A program made the translations under genes and the position numbers. The notes beneath the pieces are model-generated. The model made no database searches and was not told the origin of the DNA. It saw only the letters and a list, made by a program, of their open reading frames with translations. Of a stretch of DNA of 64,000 nucleotides, positions 16,933-26,300 are shown piece after piece (positions within the stretch are counted from its first letter, which is position 1; every line of letters starts with the position of its first letter). The stretch spans positions 1 through 64,000 of the forward strand of contig JAJDDJ010000017.1 in the NCBI GenBank assembly GCA_029260395.1. The letters are read 5' to 3'. The stretch comes from Phycisphaerales bacterium (GTDB taxonomy: Bacteria > Planctomycetota > Phycisphaerae > Phycisphaerales > UBA1924).

Positions 16933-18387
16933 ATGCCGTATCTCACAGTGATGAAAATTAATCGCGGGGCTTGGAAGCACTTGCTAGCTTGCGCCACGAT
17001 CGCAGCGGTCTGCCTGACCGTTTCGGCATCACCCGATACACCAGGCGGGGAACCGCGCAGCGACGAAGGGATACTCGAGCTGCTCCCCGGTGTTAGCACT
17101 AAAACCGTTCTCGATCGCTACGGCTTCACGCTGCTCGATTCCATTCACGGCCAGCAAACGATCCTCGTATCGTTCCGGCTGGCCATGACTGACAATGAGT
17201 TCGAAGCGCTCTTCCTCAATGACGCGGACATCGAACATTCAGAGCTGAACTTCGCCAGCGGCGACCCCGGCCCAGGGACCCAGAGCACATTCCTCGGAAG
17301 CGTCGCCTCCGCCTTCGAAGTCCAGCCGGCGTTTGTGCTACTGGGTACTGCGCAAGCACACGCCGCTTCCACCGGAACTGGAGTGACGGTCGCCGTCATC
17401 GACAGCGGCGTGGATACCGAGCACCCGTTCTTCGCGAGCCGCATCCATCCGGCGTCTCGCGCGTTCGCCGAGCCGCCCGTCTGGGCCTCTGCGTCCATGG
17501 AGGCTGACACCGTCCCCTCGTGGCCCCCATTCCATGACGGGGCCAACGGGCTCGATGACGATGGAGACGGGCTCATTGACGAGATGCAAGGCCACGGCAC
17601 GTGGGTGAGCGGTTTGATACTTGGGGTCGCACCCGATGCGCAGATCATGGCGCTCCGCGTGCTCAACGACGAGGGATACACGACCGCGTTTCAAGTCGCC
17701 AAGGCCATGCATCATGCTATGGACTACGGAGCTCATGTCATCAACCTGAGCCTGAGTTCGCTCGAAGACCTTCGCATCACCGACAAAGCAGGAGGGCGAG
17801 CGAACGACCTCGGCGTGATTGTGGTCGCCGCAGCGGGCAACCAGAACAGCGAACGTACCGAGTTCCCGGCGGGCACCAATCATGTCGCCGGTGTGTCTGC
17901 GGTCGATACCAACGGAGTCCGCGCCAGCTTCAGCAACTACGGGCGGCACCTTTTGGTCGCAGCACCCGGAATTGACCTTGTCGGCCCTATCCCCGGCGGT
18001 TGGGGGCGCACGGCGGGAACCAGCGGAGCTACCCCGTTAGTCGCCGGTGCTGCGGCATTAGCCGTCGATCTCGGCCTCGTTCGCCGTTACGAGAACTTCC
18101 GAGAGATGATGAAGAAGACAACCATCGACATCGAGCCCATGAACCCGCAGTTCGACGACCTGCTGGGGTTCGGCATGTTGGATTTGGCTGCGGCGGTCCG
18201 GTGGGAAGGCCCGTGTTTCGCTGACATTGTGGAAGACGACATCCTCGACGAGGCGGATGTCGAGGCGTACATATCGCTCTATGCCGAAGGGGATTTGGAA
18301 GCAGACTTCGTGAATCCTCGCGGCCAGGTGGACTTGGCCGACCTGCTCTTCTTCTTTGACGCGTTTGCAGCAGGATGCCCGGAGTAA
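16933..18387 (+). CDS. Exported subtilisin-like serine protease (S8) with dockerin-like tail
   Basis: 484 residues. ATG 16933 follows a TGGAG site lying inside the end of the CHAT gene; the second ATG (16951) also gives a signal peptide (MKINRGAWKHLLACATIAAV). Residues 30-130 look like an inhibitor-type propeptide. The catalytic triad is complete: Asp157 in VAVIDSGVD, His221 in GHGTWVSG, Ser364 in GTSGATPLVAG; oxyanion Asn in AAAGNQN. The last 60 residues (CFADIVEDDILDEADVEAYI ... GQVDLADLLFFFDAFAAGC) resemble a planctomycete dockerin of a second subtype. It is therefore an exported, probably anchored protease translated together with a cytoplasmic TPR-CHAT protein. Confidence 0.88.
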   Translation: MPYLTVMKINRGAWKHLLACATIAAVCLTVSASPDTPGGEPRSDEGILELLPGVSTKTVLDRYGFTLLDSIHGQQTILVSFRLAMTDNEFEALFLNDADIEHSELNFASGDPGPGTQSTFLGSVASAFEVQPAFVLLGTAQAHAASTGTGVTVAVIDSGVDTEHPFFASRIHPASRAFAEPPVWASASMEADTVPSWPPFHDGANGLDDDGDGLIDEMQGHGTWVSGLILGVAPDAQIMALRVLNDEGYTTAFQVAKAMHHAMDYGAHVINLSLSSLEDLRITDKAGGRANDLGVIVVAAAGNQNSERTEFPAGTNHVAGVSAVDTNGVRASFSNYGRHLLVAAPGIDLVGPIPGGWGRTAGTSGATPLVAGAAALAVDLGLVRRYENFREMMKKTTIDIEPMNPQFDDLLGFGMLDLAAAVRWEGPCFADIVEDDILDEADVEAYISLYAEGDLEADFVNPRGQVDLADLLFFFDAFAAGCPE

Positions 18388-18813
18388 TACGGACTCGCTG
18401 CCACGCGTGCCGATTGAGCATGTAGCTCCCAGTGGATTGCTGGTGTCGATGGGACGAGGAATCGTCGAGAAGGTTCTCCGCCTGAAGCATCTCGCCGTCC
18501 GTTTCGAGGATGTACTCGGCCTTCTGGCTCGCGGTTGCTTGGCTCGCTTGTAAGGATGCCAGGGCCGCCTCGACGGAGCCGGGGTCACCCACCGCGATGT
18601 CGATGTTGCTGCTCACAAGCACTTCGCCAGCGACATCGCTCTGGTGCTCTATCGCGGCTCAAACACCGACAGCTTGGGCCACTTTCCGAAGCTGTCGAGT
18701 CCGTTAAATCCGGGTGAGAGGATCTGAGTTCGCGGATTCCTCCGGTTGTAGATGTCGCGAGCCGGCGCCCCGAGCCCGAACGACTCATCAGCAGCGTCTT
18801 TGAAACGGGCCAT
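18388..18813 (-). pseudogene. Broken unidentified coding sequence in two frames
   Basis: On the minus strand ATG 18813 starts a 54-residue frame ending at 18649 (MARFKDAADESFGLGAPARD, IYNRRNPRTQILSPGFNGLD, SFGKWPKLSVFEPR). The neighbouring frame then carries on with EHQSDVAGEVLVSSNIDIAV, GDPGSVEAALASLQASQAT and ASQKAEYILETDGEMLQAEN. Both stretches look like genuine protein, and a one- or two-base shift near 18650 would join them. The second frame runs on without a stop into antisense of the subtilase gene, so its true end is unclear. I do not recognise a family. It could also be two small separate genes. Confidence 0.4.
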
Positions 18814-18996
18814 TGTCGGAGCATCGACCGCTCAACGGACCGAGTCGCGCGCGTTAACCACTTCCCCACCTCTCTGCATCTCCGAAGAGAGTTCGTGCAC
18901 AACTCTCCGTCCCTCCCTGGCCAACCGCATCCGGCCGCAAGGGCACGGTCCGCGCTGCCCCCGCTCACACTCGCGAAGCCGCGTTTCCAAGGCCGA

Positions 18997-19010
18997 TTTG
19001 TGCGCACAAA
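18997..19010. repeat. 14-bp perfect palindrome near tRNA-Asn
   Basis: TTTGTGCGCACAAA reads identically on both strands. It lies between the broken coding sequence and the tRNA-Asn terminator. Possible protein-binding site; no partner gene is evident. The remainder of 18814-19055 shows no gene. Confidence 0.4.
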
Positions 19011-19013
19011 CAA

Positions 19014-19037
19014 GCCCGCTCCTCAACGGATGCGGGC
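19014..19037 (-). terminator. Probable terminator of tRNA-Asn
   Basis: On the minus strand GCCCGC pairs with GCGGGC around a 12-base loop and is followed by TTGTTTGT, about 18 bases downstream of the tRNA 3' end. Fits an intrinsic terminator, with an impure T tract. Confidence 0.5.
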
Positions 19038-19055
19038 CTCGACAGCAAGTCAAAA

Positions 19056-19128
19056 CTCCCCGGGCTGGACTCGAACCAGCAACCTAGCGGTTAACAGCCG
19101 CTCGCTCTACCAATTGAGCTACCGGGGA
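19056..19128 (-). tRNA. tRNA-Asn (GTT)
   Basis: Full cloverleaf on the minus strand: acceptor TCCCCGG pairing with CCGGGGA, D arm AGCTCAATTGGTAGAGC, anticodon arm GCGGC-TGTTAAC-style loop with anticodon GTT, T arm GCTGG-TTCGAGT-CCAGC, discriminator G, no encoded CCA. Seventy-three bases. Decodes asparagine codons AAC/AAU. Confidence 0.95.
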
Positions 19129-19348
19129 TTCAAGCCCGTAAGGCTAGCCGCCTGCCGCTCCGCGTCAACCAGCCCACGCCTTGCGGCCGCCCCACTCTTC
19201 GGCACACCCGGCTGCGCGCTTGAGGCTGTCAACGAACCCCGGCCGCCCGAACACCCGATGGAGACTGAGGGTGGCCAGCCTCGGCGACGAGGCTACTATT
19301 GCCGTCCTGTTCCCCGCTCCCCTCGAACCCCTGACCCGAGACGATCCC

Positions 19349-19585
19349 ATGAAGAAAGACACCCACCCCGGGTTCTACAACTGCAAGGTCTTCCACAACG
19401 GCGAGGTCGTGATGGAAGTCGGCGCGACCGTCCCCGAGCTCCACGTCGAAGTCTGGTCGGGCTCGCACCCCTTCTTCACGGGCAGGCAAGCGTTCGTCGA
19501 TGCTGCCGGCCGGGTCGAGAAGTTCCAGCGCAAGTTCCAAGGCGACTACTTCAAGGGTCGCAAGACGAAGAAGGTCGGCAAGTAA
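19349..19585 (+). CDS. rpmE: 50S ribosomal protein L31, zinc-free-like form
   Basis: 78 residues from MKKDTHPGFYNCKVF; a longer open frame upstream has no family sequence. The conserved core is GATVPELHVEVWSGSHPFFT, then GRQAFVDAAGRVEKFQRKF. Standard zinc-bearing L31 has a CxxC and later Cys in the VCSxCHPFYTG segment; here WSGSHPFF carries none, and only one Cys (FYNC) remains, so it cannot form the Cys4 zinc site. L31 bridges the two ribosomal subunits. Zinc-free paralogues in other bacteria are often made under zinc limitation by Zur; no Zur-like box is obvious here. A hairpin AGCCTCG-GCGA-CGAGGCT lies at 19277-19294, before a TACTAT motif that may be its -10. Confidence 0.88.
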   Translation: MKKDTHPGFYNCKVFHNGEVVMEVGATVPELHVEVWSGSHPFFTGRQAFVDAAGRVEKFQRKFQGDYFKGRKTKKVGK

Positions 19586-19604
19586 AGCCAGCCGCAACCC
19601 GTAC

Positions 19605-19648
19605 CGCGGATCAAGGCAGCCCCAACTGGCGAGGCTCTCTGATCCGCG
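19605..19648 (+). terminator. Inverted repeat between rpmE and metH
   Basis: CGCGGATCA (19605-19613) pairs perfectly with TGATCCGCG (19640-19648) across a 26-base loop with some inner pairing, followed by TTATCATT. It may terminate rpmE or belong to the metH leader. No known riboswitch is recognised. A direct repeat ATCCG-TTT-ATCCG sits 30 bases further on, ahead of the metH start. Confidence 0.4.
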
Positions 19649-19715
19649 TTATCATTGGCCACAATCGCTATATCCGTTTATCCGGATGATGCTTTAGAAC
19701 TAGACGGAGCCCACC

Positions 19716-21596
19716 ATGGCCCACTCCTTACGACAGGCCCTCGCTCAACGCATCCTCATCCTGGACGGCGCCATGGGCACGCAGATTTACGCCCGCGACT
19801 TATCGGTCGAGCAGGACTACTGCGGCTGCGAGAACTGCACCGACATCCTCGTCAAGACCCGCCCGGATGTGATCGCCGACATCCATAACGCCTATCTGGT
19901 CGCCGGTGCGGACTGCATCGAGACCGACTCCTTCGGCGGGGCCGCCCATACCCTGGGTGAGTTCGACCTGCAAGACGAGTGTTTCGAGCTCAACAAGATG
20001 GCCGCCGAGATCGCCCGATCGGCCGCAGACGCTCACTCGACCGCCGACAAACCCCGGTTCGTCCTGGGCTCGATGGGCCCGGGCACCAAGCTCATCACGC
20101 TCGACCAGATCTCGTGGGACCGCCTCTTCGAGAGCTACCGCAAGCAGGCCGAGGGGCTGATCGCTGGCGGTGCCGATGCCCTACTGCTCGAAACCTGCCA
20201 AGACCTGCTTCACATCAAGTGCGCGCTCAACGCGATGATCGCGGTGCTCGATGCTAAAGGCAAATCGCCCGATGAGATCCCGCTCATGGTCTCGGTCACC
20301 ATCGAGCAAACCGGCACCATGCTGGTGGGCAGTTCCATCGAGGCCGCAGCCCACGCGCTCCGCCAGTATCCGATCACCTCGCTTGGGCTCAACTGCGCCA
20401 CCGGCCCCGCCGAGATGGCCGAGCACATCCGCTACCTCGGCAAGCACTGGGACCGCACGCTCACCGTCGTGCCCAACGCTGGCCTGCCCGAACTGATCGA
20501 GGGCGAGACCGTCTACCCGCTCAACCCGGATGAGATGGTCGAAGCGCTCGACCGCTTCATCCAACAAGACGGCGTTGGCGTCGTAGGCGGGTGTTGCGGC
20601 ACGTCGCCAGCGCACATCAAGGCCATGCACGACGCGTTCGCAGGCCGCACGCCCAAGGCGGTCACCAAGTCGGCCATGAAGCCCAGCTCCACGAGCCTCT
20701 ACCAGCCCGTCGAGCACCGTCAGGACAACTCCATCCTTATCGTCGGCGAGCGCTGCAACGCCTCTGGCAGCCGTAAGTTCAAGCAGCTCCTCGAAAGCGA
20801 GGACTGGGACGCCATCGTCGCCCTTGCACGCGAGCAGGTCCGCGACGGCAGCCACGTGCTCGACCTCAACGTCGACTACGCGGGCCGTGACAACGCCGCC
20901 GACATGCGAGAGATCGTCAAACGGTTCGTTCGCCAGGTTGACATCCCGCTCATGCTCGACTCCACGCAGATCGCCACCATCGAGGCCGGGCTTCAGCACT
21001 CGGGCGGCAAGTGCATCATCAACTCCGCCAACTTCGAGGACGGCGAGGAGAAGTTCGATGCCATGTGCGAACTCGCATGCAACTTCGGCGCCGCGCTCGT
21101 CATCGGCACCATCGACGAAGACCCTCAGGCCGCCATGGCCCGCACCGCCGATCGCAAGTTCGCCATCGCCAAGCGCGCCATCGAACGCGCGACCAGCGTC
21201 CACGGCCTCAGCGTGAGCGATCTGTTCATCGACCCGCTTGTGCTGCCTATCTCCACCGGCATGGACGACGACCGGCGCTCGGCAGCCGCGCTTATCGAAG
21301 GCACGCGCCGAATCGCCGAGGCGTTCCCCGAAGTCCAGATCACCTGCGGCCTTTCCAACGTCTCGTTCGGGCTCAAGTCCGCAGCACGTCAGGTGCTCAA
21401 CTCGGTGTTCCTCGATGAGCTTACCGGTGCGGGTCTCACCAGCGCCATCGTTCACGCCTCCAAGATTCTTCCGCTCTCCAAGATCGATCCCGAGCACCAC
21501 CGCGTCGCGCTGCACCTGATCTACGACAACCGCGAGGAGTCCCTGGGCGGCATAGGCCTGCCCGCCCTCGAAGCCTCCACCGGAGCGATTGCCTAG
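19716..21596 (+). CDS. metH: Methionine synthase, homocysteine- and folate-binding half (split MetH)
   Basis: 626 residues covering the first two modules of cobalamin-dependent methionine synthase. Residues 1-320 are the homocysteine S-methyltransferase barrel (ILILDGAMGTQIYARDLSVE), with zinc ligands Cys227 (GLNCATGP) and Cys293/Cys294 (GGCCGTSP). Residues about 340-610 form the pterin-binding barrel (SILIVGERCNASGSRKFKQL, DVNYAG-type LDLNVDYAGRDNA, IDPLVLPISTG). It transfers the methyl group of methyltetrahydrofolate to homocysteine through cobalamin. In most bacteria it continues into the B12 domain; here a TAG ends the frame in the interdomain linker (ASTGAIA) and the rest is the next gene, two bases later in another frame. 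Confidence 0.92.
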   Translation: MAHSLRQALAQRILILDGAMGTQIYARDLSVEQDYCGCENCTDILVKTRPDVIADIHNAYLVAGADCIETDSFGGAAHTLGEFDLQDECFELNKMAAEIARSAADAHSTADKPRFVLGSMGPGTKLITLDQISWDRLFESYRKQAEGLIAGGADALLLETCQDLLHIKCALNAMIAVLDAKGKSPDEIPLMVSVTIEQTGTMLVGSSIEAAAHALRQYPITSLGLNCATGPAEMAEHIRYLGKHWDRTLTVVPNAGLPELIEGETVYPLNPDEMVEALDRFIQQDGVGVVGGCCGTSPAHIKAMHDAFAGRTPKAVTKSAMKPSSTSLYQPVEHRQDNSILIVGERCNASGSRKFKQLLESEDWDAIVALAREQVRDGSHVLDLNVDYAGRDNAADMREIVKRFVRQVDIPLMLDSTQIATIEAGLQHSGGKCIINSANFEDGEEKFDAMCELACNFGAALVIGTIDEDPQAAMARTADRKFAIAKRAIERATSVHGLSVSDLFIDPLVLPISTGMDDDRRSAAALIEGTRRIAEAFPEVQITCGLSNVSFGLKSAARQVLNSVFLDELTGAGLTSAIVHASKILPLSKIDPEHHRVALHLIYDNREESLGGIGLPALEASTGAIA

Positions 21597-21598
21597 CC

Positions 21599-23323
21599 AT
21601 GACCTACCCGCACGACTACGACCCGCTCCAGGCGTTCATCGAACTGTTCAAGGATGTCTCATCCGTCAACGAGGCCGGCCCCAAGAAGGCCGATCTGCCG
21701 CTCGACGAACGCCTGCGCGCTCACATCATCGACGGCGACAAAGAAGGCTTGCGTGACTGCCTCGAACAAGCGATGCAGGCTTACCCACCGCTGGACATCA
21801 TCAACGACCACCTGCTCGATGGCATGAAAACCGTCGGCGAACTGTTTGGCTCGGGCAGAATGCAGCTGCCCTTCGTCCTGCAATCCGCCGAGGTTATGAA
21901 ACAGGCTGTGGCCCACCTCGAGCCCCACCTCGATCGTGTCGAGGGCCAGACCAAGGGCATCATCGTGCTCGCCACCGTCAAGGGCGACGTCCATGACATC
22001 GGCAAGAACCTCGTCGACATCATTCTCTCCAACAACGGCTACACCGTTCACAACATCGGCATCAAGCAGCCCATCTCCAACATCGTTCAGGCATTCAAGG
22101 ACACCAACGCTCACGCCATCGGGCTCTCGGGCCTGCTCGTGAAGTCCGTCAACGTCATGGAGGACAACCTCCGCGAACTCAACACCCTCGGGATCGGCAT
22201 CCCGGTCATCCTCGGCGGCGCGGCGCTTACACGCCACTACGCCGAGGACTACCTCCGCAGCGTCTACGAAGGACCGCTCCTCTATGGCAAAGATGCCTTC
22301 GAGGGCCTCCGCGTGATGGACCACATCACGACCGGCGGGCTCGAAGTGCTCAATACCGAAATCACCGAGAGGCTCACCAAACGGTCCCACGCCGAGAGCG
22401 TCATTGCCAAAGCCAACGCCGATAAGGGCGTTCGACAGAGCAAGTTCGAGGCCTCAAAGATGGTAGCTGCGACGAACGTTGGCGTGCAGGAACCTGTGGT
22501 GCGCTCCGAGGTCGCAACCGATATCCCCGTGCCCGACGCGCCCTTCTGGGGCAGCAAGATCGTCACCGAACTCGATCTCGACGAGATCTACCCGTTCATC
22601 AACCCCGTAGCGCTCTTCCGTGGTCAGTGGCAGTTCAAGCGCGGCAAACTCTCCGACGAGGAGTACCAAAGCCTGCTCGACCACACCGTCACACCCACGT
22701 TCAACCGGCTCAAGGCCAAGTGCCGCGAAGAGGCCATCCTCCAACCCAAGCTCGTCTACGGGTACTGGCCCTGTCAATCCGCAGGCAACGACCTCATTGT
22801 CTACAGCCCTGACGACCATGACCGCGAGATCGAGCGGTTCACGTTCCCTCGCCAAGAAGGCAAGAAGCGGCTGTGCATCTCCGACTTCTTTCGGTCCACC
22901 GACACCGGAGCCAAGGACGTGCTCGCGCTGCACTGCGTCACCATGGGCCGGCGTGTCAGCGAAGAAACGAAGAAGCTCTTCGACAGCAACCAGTACACCG
23001 ACTACCTCTACCTGCACGGCATGGGCGTCGAAACCGCAGAGGCCCTCGCCGAGATGTGGCACCAACGCATCCGCCAGGAACTCGGCATCGCGGCTGATGA
23101 CAGCGCCGAGCACAAGGAGCTCTTCAGGCAGGTCTATCGAGGCAGCCGTTACTCGCCCGGCTATCCCGCCTGCCCAGACATGAGCGACCAGGACATCATC
23201 TGGCGGCTGCTCGAACCGCATCGCATCGGCTGCGTGCTCACCGAGAACCACCAGATCGACCCCGAGCAGTCCACCAGTGCCTTGGTCGTCCACCACCCCG
23301 AGGCCAAGTACTTCAACGTCTGA
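21599..23323 (+). CDS. metH: Methionine synthase, cobalamin- and AdoMet-binding half (split MetH)
   Basis: 574 residues. The start MTYPHDYDPLQAFIELF matches the linker and cap of full-length MetH. The cap domain follows (about 40-115, LLDGMKTVGELFGSGRMQLP), then the B12-binding Rossmann domain with DVHDIGKNLVDIILSNNGYT; His132 would be the lower cobalt ligand. The C-terminal AdoMet activation domain (about 310-574) shows RLCISDFF, YLYLHGMGVETAEALAEMWH and YRGSRYSPGYPACPDMSD. All catalytic modules survive between the two genes. There is no clear ribosome site before ATG 21599, so translation probably depends on reinitiation after the TAG at 21594-21596. Either a natural two-subunit enzyme or a linker frameshift. 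Confidence 0.92.
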   Translation: MTYPHDYDPLQAFIELFKDVSSVNEAGPKKADLPLDERLRAHIIDGDKEGLRDCLEQAMQAYPPLDIINDHLLDGMKTVGELFGSGRMQLPFVLQSAEVMKQAVAHLEPHLDRVEGQTKGIIVLATVKGDVHDIGKNLVDIILSNNGYTVHNIGIKQPISNIVQAFKDTNAHAIGLSGLLVKSVNVMEDNLRELNTLGIGIPVILGGAALTRHYAEDYLRSVYEGPLLYGKDAFEGLRVMDHITTGGLEVLNTEITERLTKRSHAESVIAKANADKGVRQSKFEASKMVAATNVGVQEPVVRSEVATDIPVPDAPFWGSKIVTELDLDEIYPFINPVALFRGQWQFKRGKLSDEEYQSLLDHTVTPTFNRLKAKCREEAILQPKLVYGYWPCQSAGNDLIVYSPDDHDREIERFTFPRQEGKKRLCISDFFRSTDTGAKDVLALHCVTMGRRVSEETKKLFDSNQYTDYLYLHGMGVETAEALAEMWHQRIRQELGIAADDSAEHKELFRQVYRGSRYSPGYPACPDMSDQDIIWRLLEPHRIGCVLTENHQIDPEQSTSALVVHHPEAKYFNV

Positions 23324-23391
23324 ATCAGCCACGGCCGATCACGTGGAATCCCGCGATGAAGGTGCGCCCGCCGCGCTGCTAAAGTGTGGGC

Positions 23392-26300
23392 ATGACGACT
23401 CCGGCGCTCCGCCTCTGCCTTCTTGCAGCCGCCCTGCTCACCTCATGGGCATCGGCTCAGAACGCAGCCAGGCCTCCCGTAACACCGGACCCACAGGTCC
23501 CGACGATTGAGGCCCTTCGCCAGCGCGTAGCCGCCTTGGGCGACACCGATGCACCCGCGACCGAAGCCTTCAACAAGGCCATCGCGAGCCTGGAGCGTGC
23601 TGCCGTCGCGGCTGAGCGCGCCGCTACCGCCCGCACCGAGGCGGAGTCGGCCCCGGCTCGCCTCGATGCCATCCGCGTCGAGCTCGACCAGCCCGCCCAA
23701 GAGCCAAGGCCGACGGTCCAAGATGGCGCATCGCTCGTACAGCTTGAACAGGGCGAGGCCGAGGCCATCGCCCAACTCACAGCGGCACGCGGTCTGGTCG
23801 CTGAGATCCAGGCCGAAGCAACCCGCCGCCAGGACCGCAGCAGAACCCAGATTCCCGAAGCGCTCGCGCGCGCCCGCCAAAGGCTCGCCGAGCTCGACGC
23901 TCGGCCGCCCACCGCCGACTCGGGCACCCCGCTCGCTGAGGCCAAACTTGCAAGCATCGGCGCTGAGCGCAAGGAACTAACTTCGGAGATCGATGCACTC
24001 GAAGCCGAGCTGGCCAGTTACAACGCTCGCAAGGACCTGCTCCCCGCCCGTCGCTCGCTCGCCGAGCGCCGGGTCGTCGAGGCCGAGAGGCTCGTCGCGG
24101 AGTGGCGCACGATCGTCAGCGCGAAGCGCCAGCAAGAGGCTCAAGCCACGACGCAGGAGGCCGAACGCTTGCGCAGGGAGACCGCTCGCCGGCACCCTGT
24201 GCTCCGCGCGTTCGCCGAGGAAACGCTCCGCCTCGCCGAGCAACGCACCAAGGCCGACAGCATCCCCAGCCGCATCGCGCGATCGAGCCAGCTCACCGCC
24301 GATGCCCGAGCAGAATTTGTCGCCTTGCGTCAGCGGTACCAGTCGGTCAAGCAACGCATCAAGGCCAGCGGGCTCAACCGCGCCACAGGCCTGCTGCTCC
24401 GCAGAGAGTTCGAGTCGCTCCCCGAGACGGGTGCCCTCGAACGACGGCTCGCTTCGGCCCATCGCGAGCTCGAAGACGTCGAGTACATCCTGTTCGAGCG
24501 ACAAGAAGACCGGGTCGGGTCCGACGATATCAGCCTCGTCGCCCAGCAGCTCCTTGACCAGATTCAGCCCGCCGAGCAGGCCGCAGCCGACCTTCGGATC
24601 GTCGCGACAGAACTCGGCGCCGCGCGCCGCGACGTGCTCGCCAATCTTGAGAACGACGCCGACCGGTACCAAGACATCCTCGTTGACCTGACCTTGGCCT
24701 CTGAGGGCCTGCTCGAAGGGGCCAGCGCCTACGAGGCGTTCATCAAGGAACGGATTCTCTGGGTCCGCAGCATCTCCAAGGACCAGCCACCGGTCTACGT
24801 CGGGCTCGCCAAGTCCGTCGCGTGGTTCACCGACCCCGCCCAATGGGCCGCATCGGTCAAGCAGATCCGCGCCGACATCGTCTCGCGGTTCCCCACCACC
24901 GCGTTCGCCCTTGCCACGCTCGCGCTGCTCGTCGCCGGCCGTCGGTGGAGCATCCGCCGGCTGCGCTTGCTCACCGATCTTGTGGGCCGCTTCCGCACCG
25001 ACCGGTTCTCTCACACGCTCAAGGCCCTGGTGTTTACGGTGCTCATGGCCCTGCCGCTGCCCGTGTTCCTCTGGTGGATTGGCTGGGTGCTGTCGCGCCC
25101 GCTCGATCAGACCCCGGTAGCGATCGCGGTCGGCAGCGGCATACAGAACGCGGCCATCATCCTGCTCCCGCTCGCGTTCATGCAGCTGGCCATCCGCCGT
25201 AACCGTCTCGCCGAGGCCCACTTCCGCTGGTCCGCCGAGACGCTCGCTCCCGTGCGTCGCCACTTGCGGTGGCTCTTGCCGATCAGCATCCCGTCGATGG
25301 CCATCGTGTTCGCTCTTGACCGCCACGGCGACGAGGCCATGACGAGTTCGCTGGGCCGTGTCGCGTTCACCACCGCCATGGCCGCCTCAAGCGTGTTCCT
25401 TTTCTTTCTCTTCCGGCCACACGGCGCAATCGTCACCGCGATGGTCAACCGCCAACCGGGCGGCTGGCTCGAGCGCCTCCGGTACCTCTGGTACCCGATG
25501 GCCATCGCCCTGCCGCTGCTCTATATCGCCCTCACCTGGTCCGGCTACTTCTACACCGCGCTCCAGCTCGAACTCCGCATGGAACGCACCGCGCTGCTCT
25601 TGCTCTTCGTCATCGTCTTGCACGGCGTGCTGATGCGGTGGCTCTTTCTCGCGCGCCGAAGGGTCGCCGTCGACGGCGCACGCCGCCGTCGCGAGCAGGC
25701 CCTCGTAGACGCCGAGACAGCGCCTGCTGCCATCGCCGATCAGCCTACCGAAGCGGGCATCCAGCCTGTCGACGAGGACCAGATCAACCTGCCCGCGATG
25801 AGCCTGCAGACCAGGCAGCTCTTCTACACCTCCATCGTCGTGGTCGCCAGCTTCGGGCTCTTCGCGATCTGGGCCGATGTCCTGCCCGCCCTCCGCAGGC
25901 TCGACCGCGTCGAGCTCTACCCCCAGCCTCGGGTCATCGAGTCGTCCCAGGACGACACCATCTCTGTCTTCGAAGCCTCGTCTGCTCCCGCCGCTGCTAC
26001 CCCTGCCCCTTCTGCCGCCGGCACGCCCACGCCAGCCCCCTCCAACGGAGCCTCAGATCCTTCCACTGGCACGGTGCCCGGCATGCCGAGCATGACCAGC
26101 ACACCGCAGCAAGCCGAGGCCGATGCATCCGCCAGTGCATCCGCTACACCTGAGCCGATGGTCATCACACTCGCGGACCTCGGGCTCTCGCTTGTGTTCC
26201 TCGTAGCCACCTTCATCGCGTTCAGAAACCTGCCCGGGCTCATCGAGATTCTCGTCCTGCAGCGGCTGCCACTCGACGCCGGAAGCCGGTACGCGCTGAG

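Noticed and set aside
12823-18387. A true type III-E CRISPR locus
   Set aside because: No gRAMP, Csx31, Cas1/2 or array is present; only the sigma/regulator/TPR-CHAT order is shared.
19586-19715. SAM, SAH or cobalamin riboswitch before metH
   Set aside because: The 130-base gap has one long inverted repeat but none of the conserved cores I know for these classes.
20181-21515. Long minus-strand open frame (444 residues) opposite metH
   Set aside because: Antisense shadow of a well-defined gene in GC-rich DNA; composition is not protein-like.
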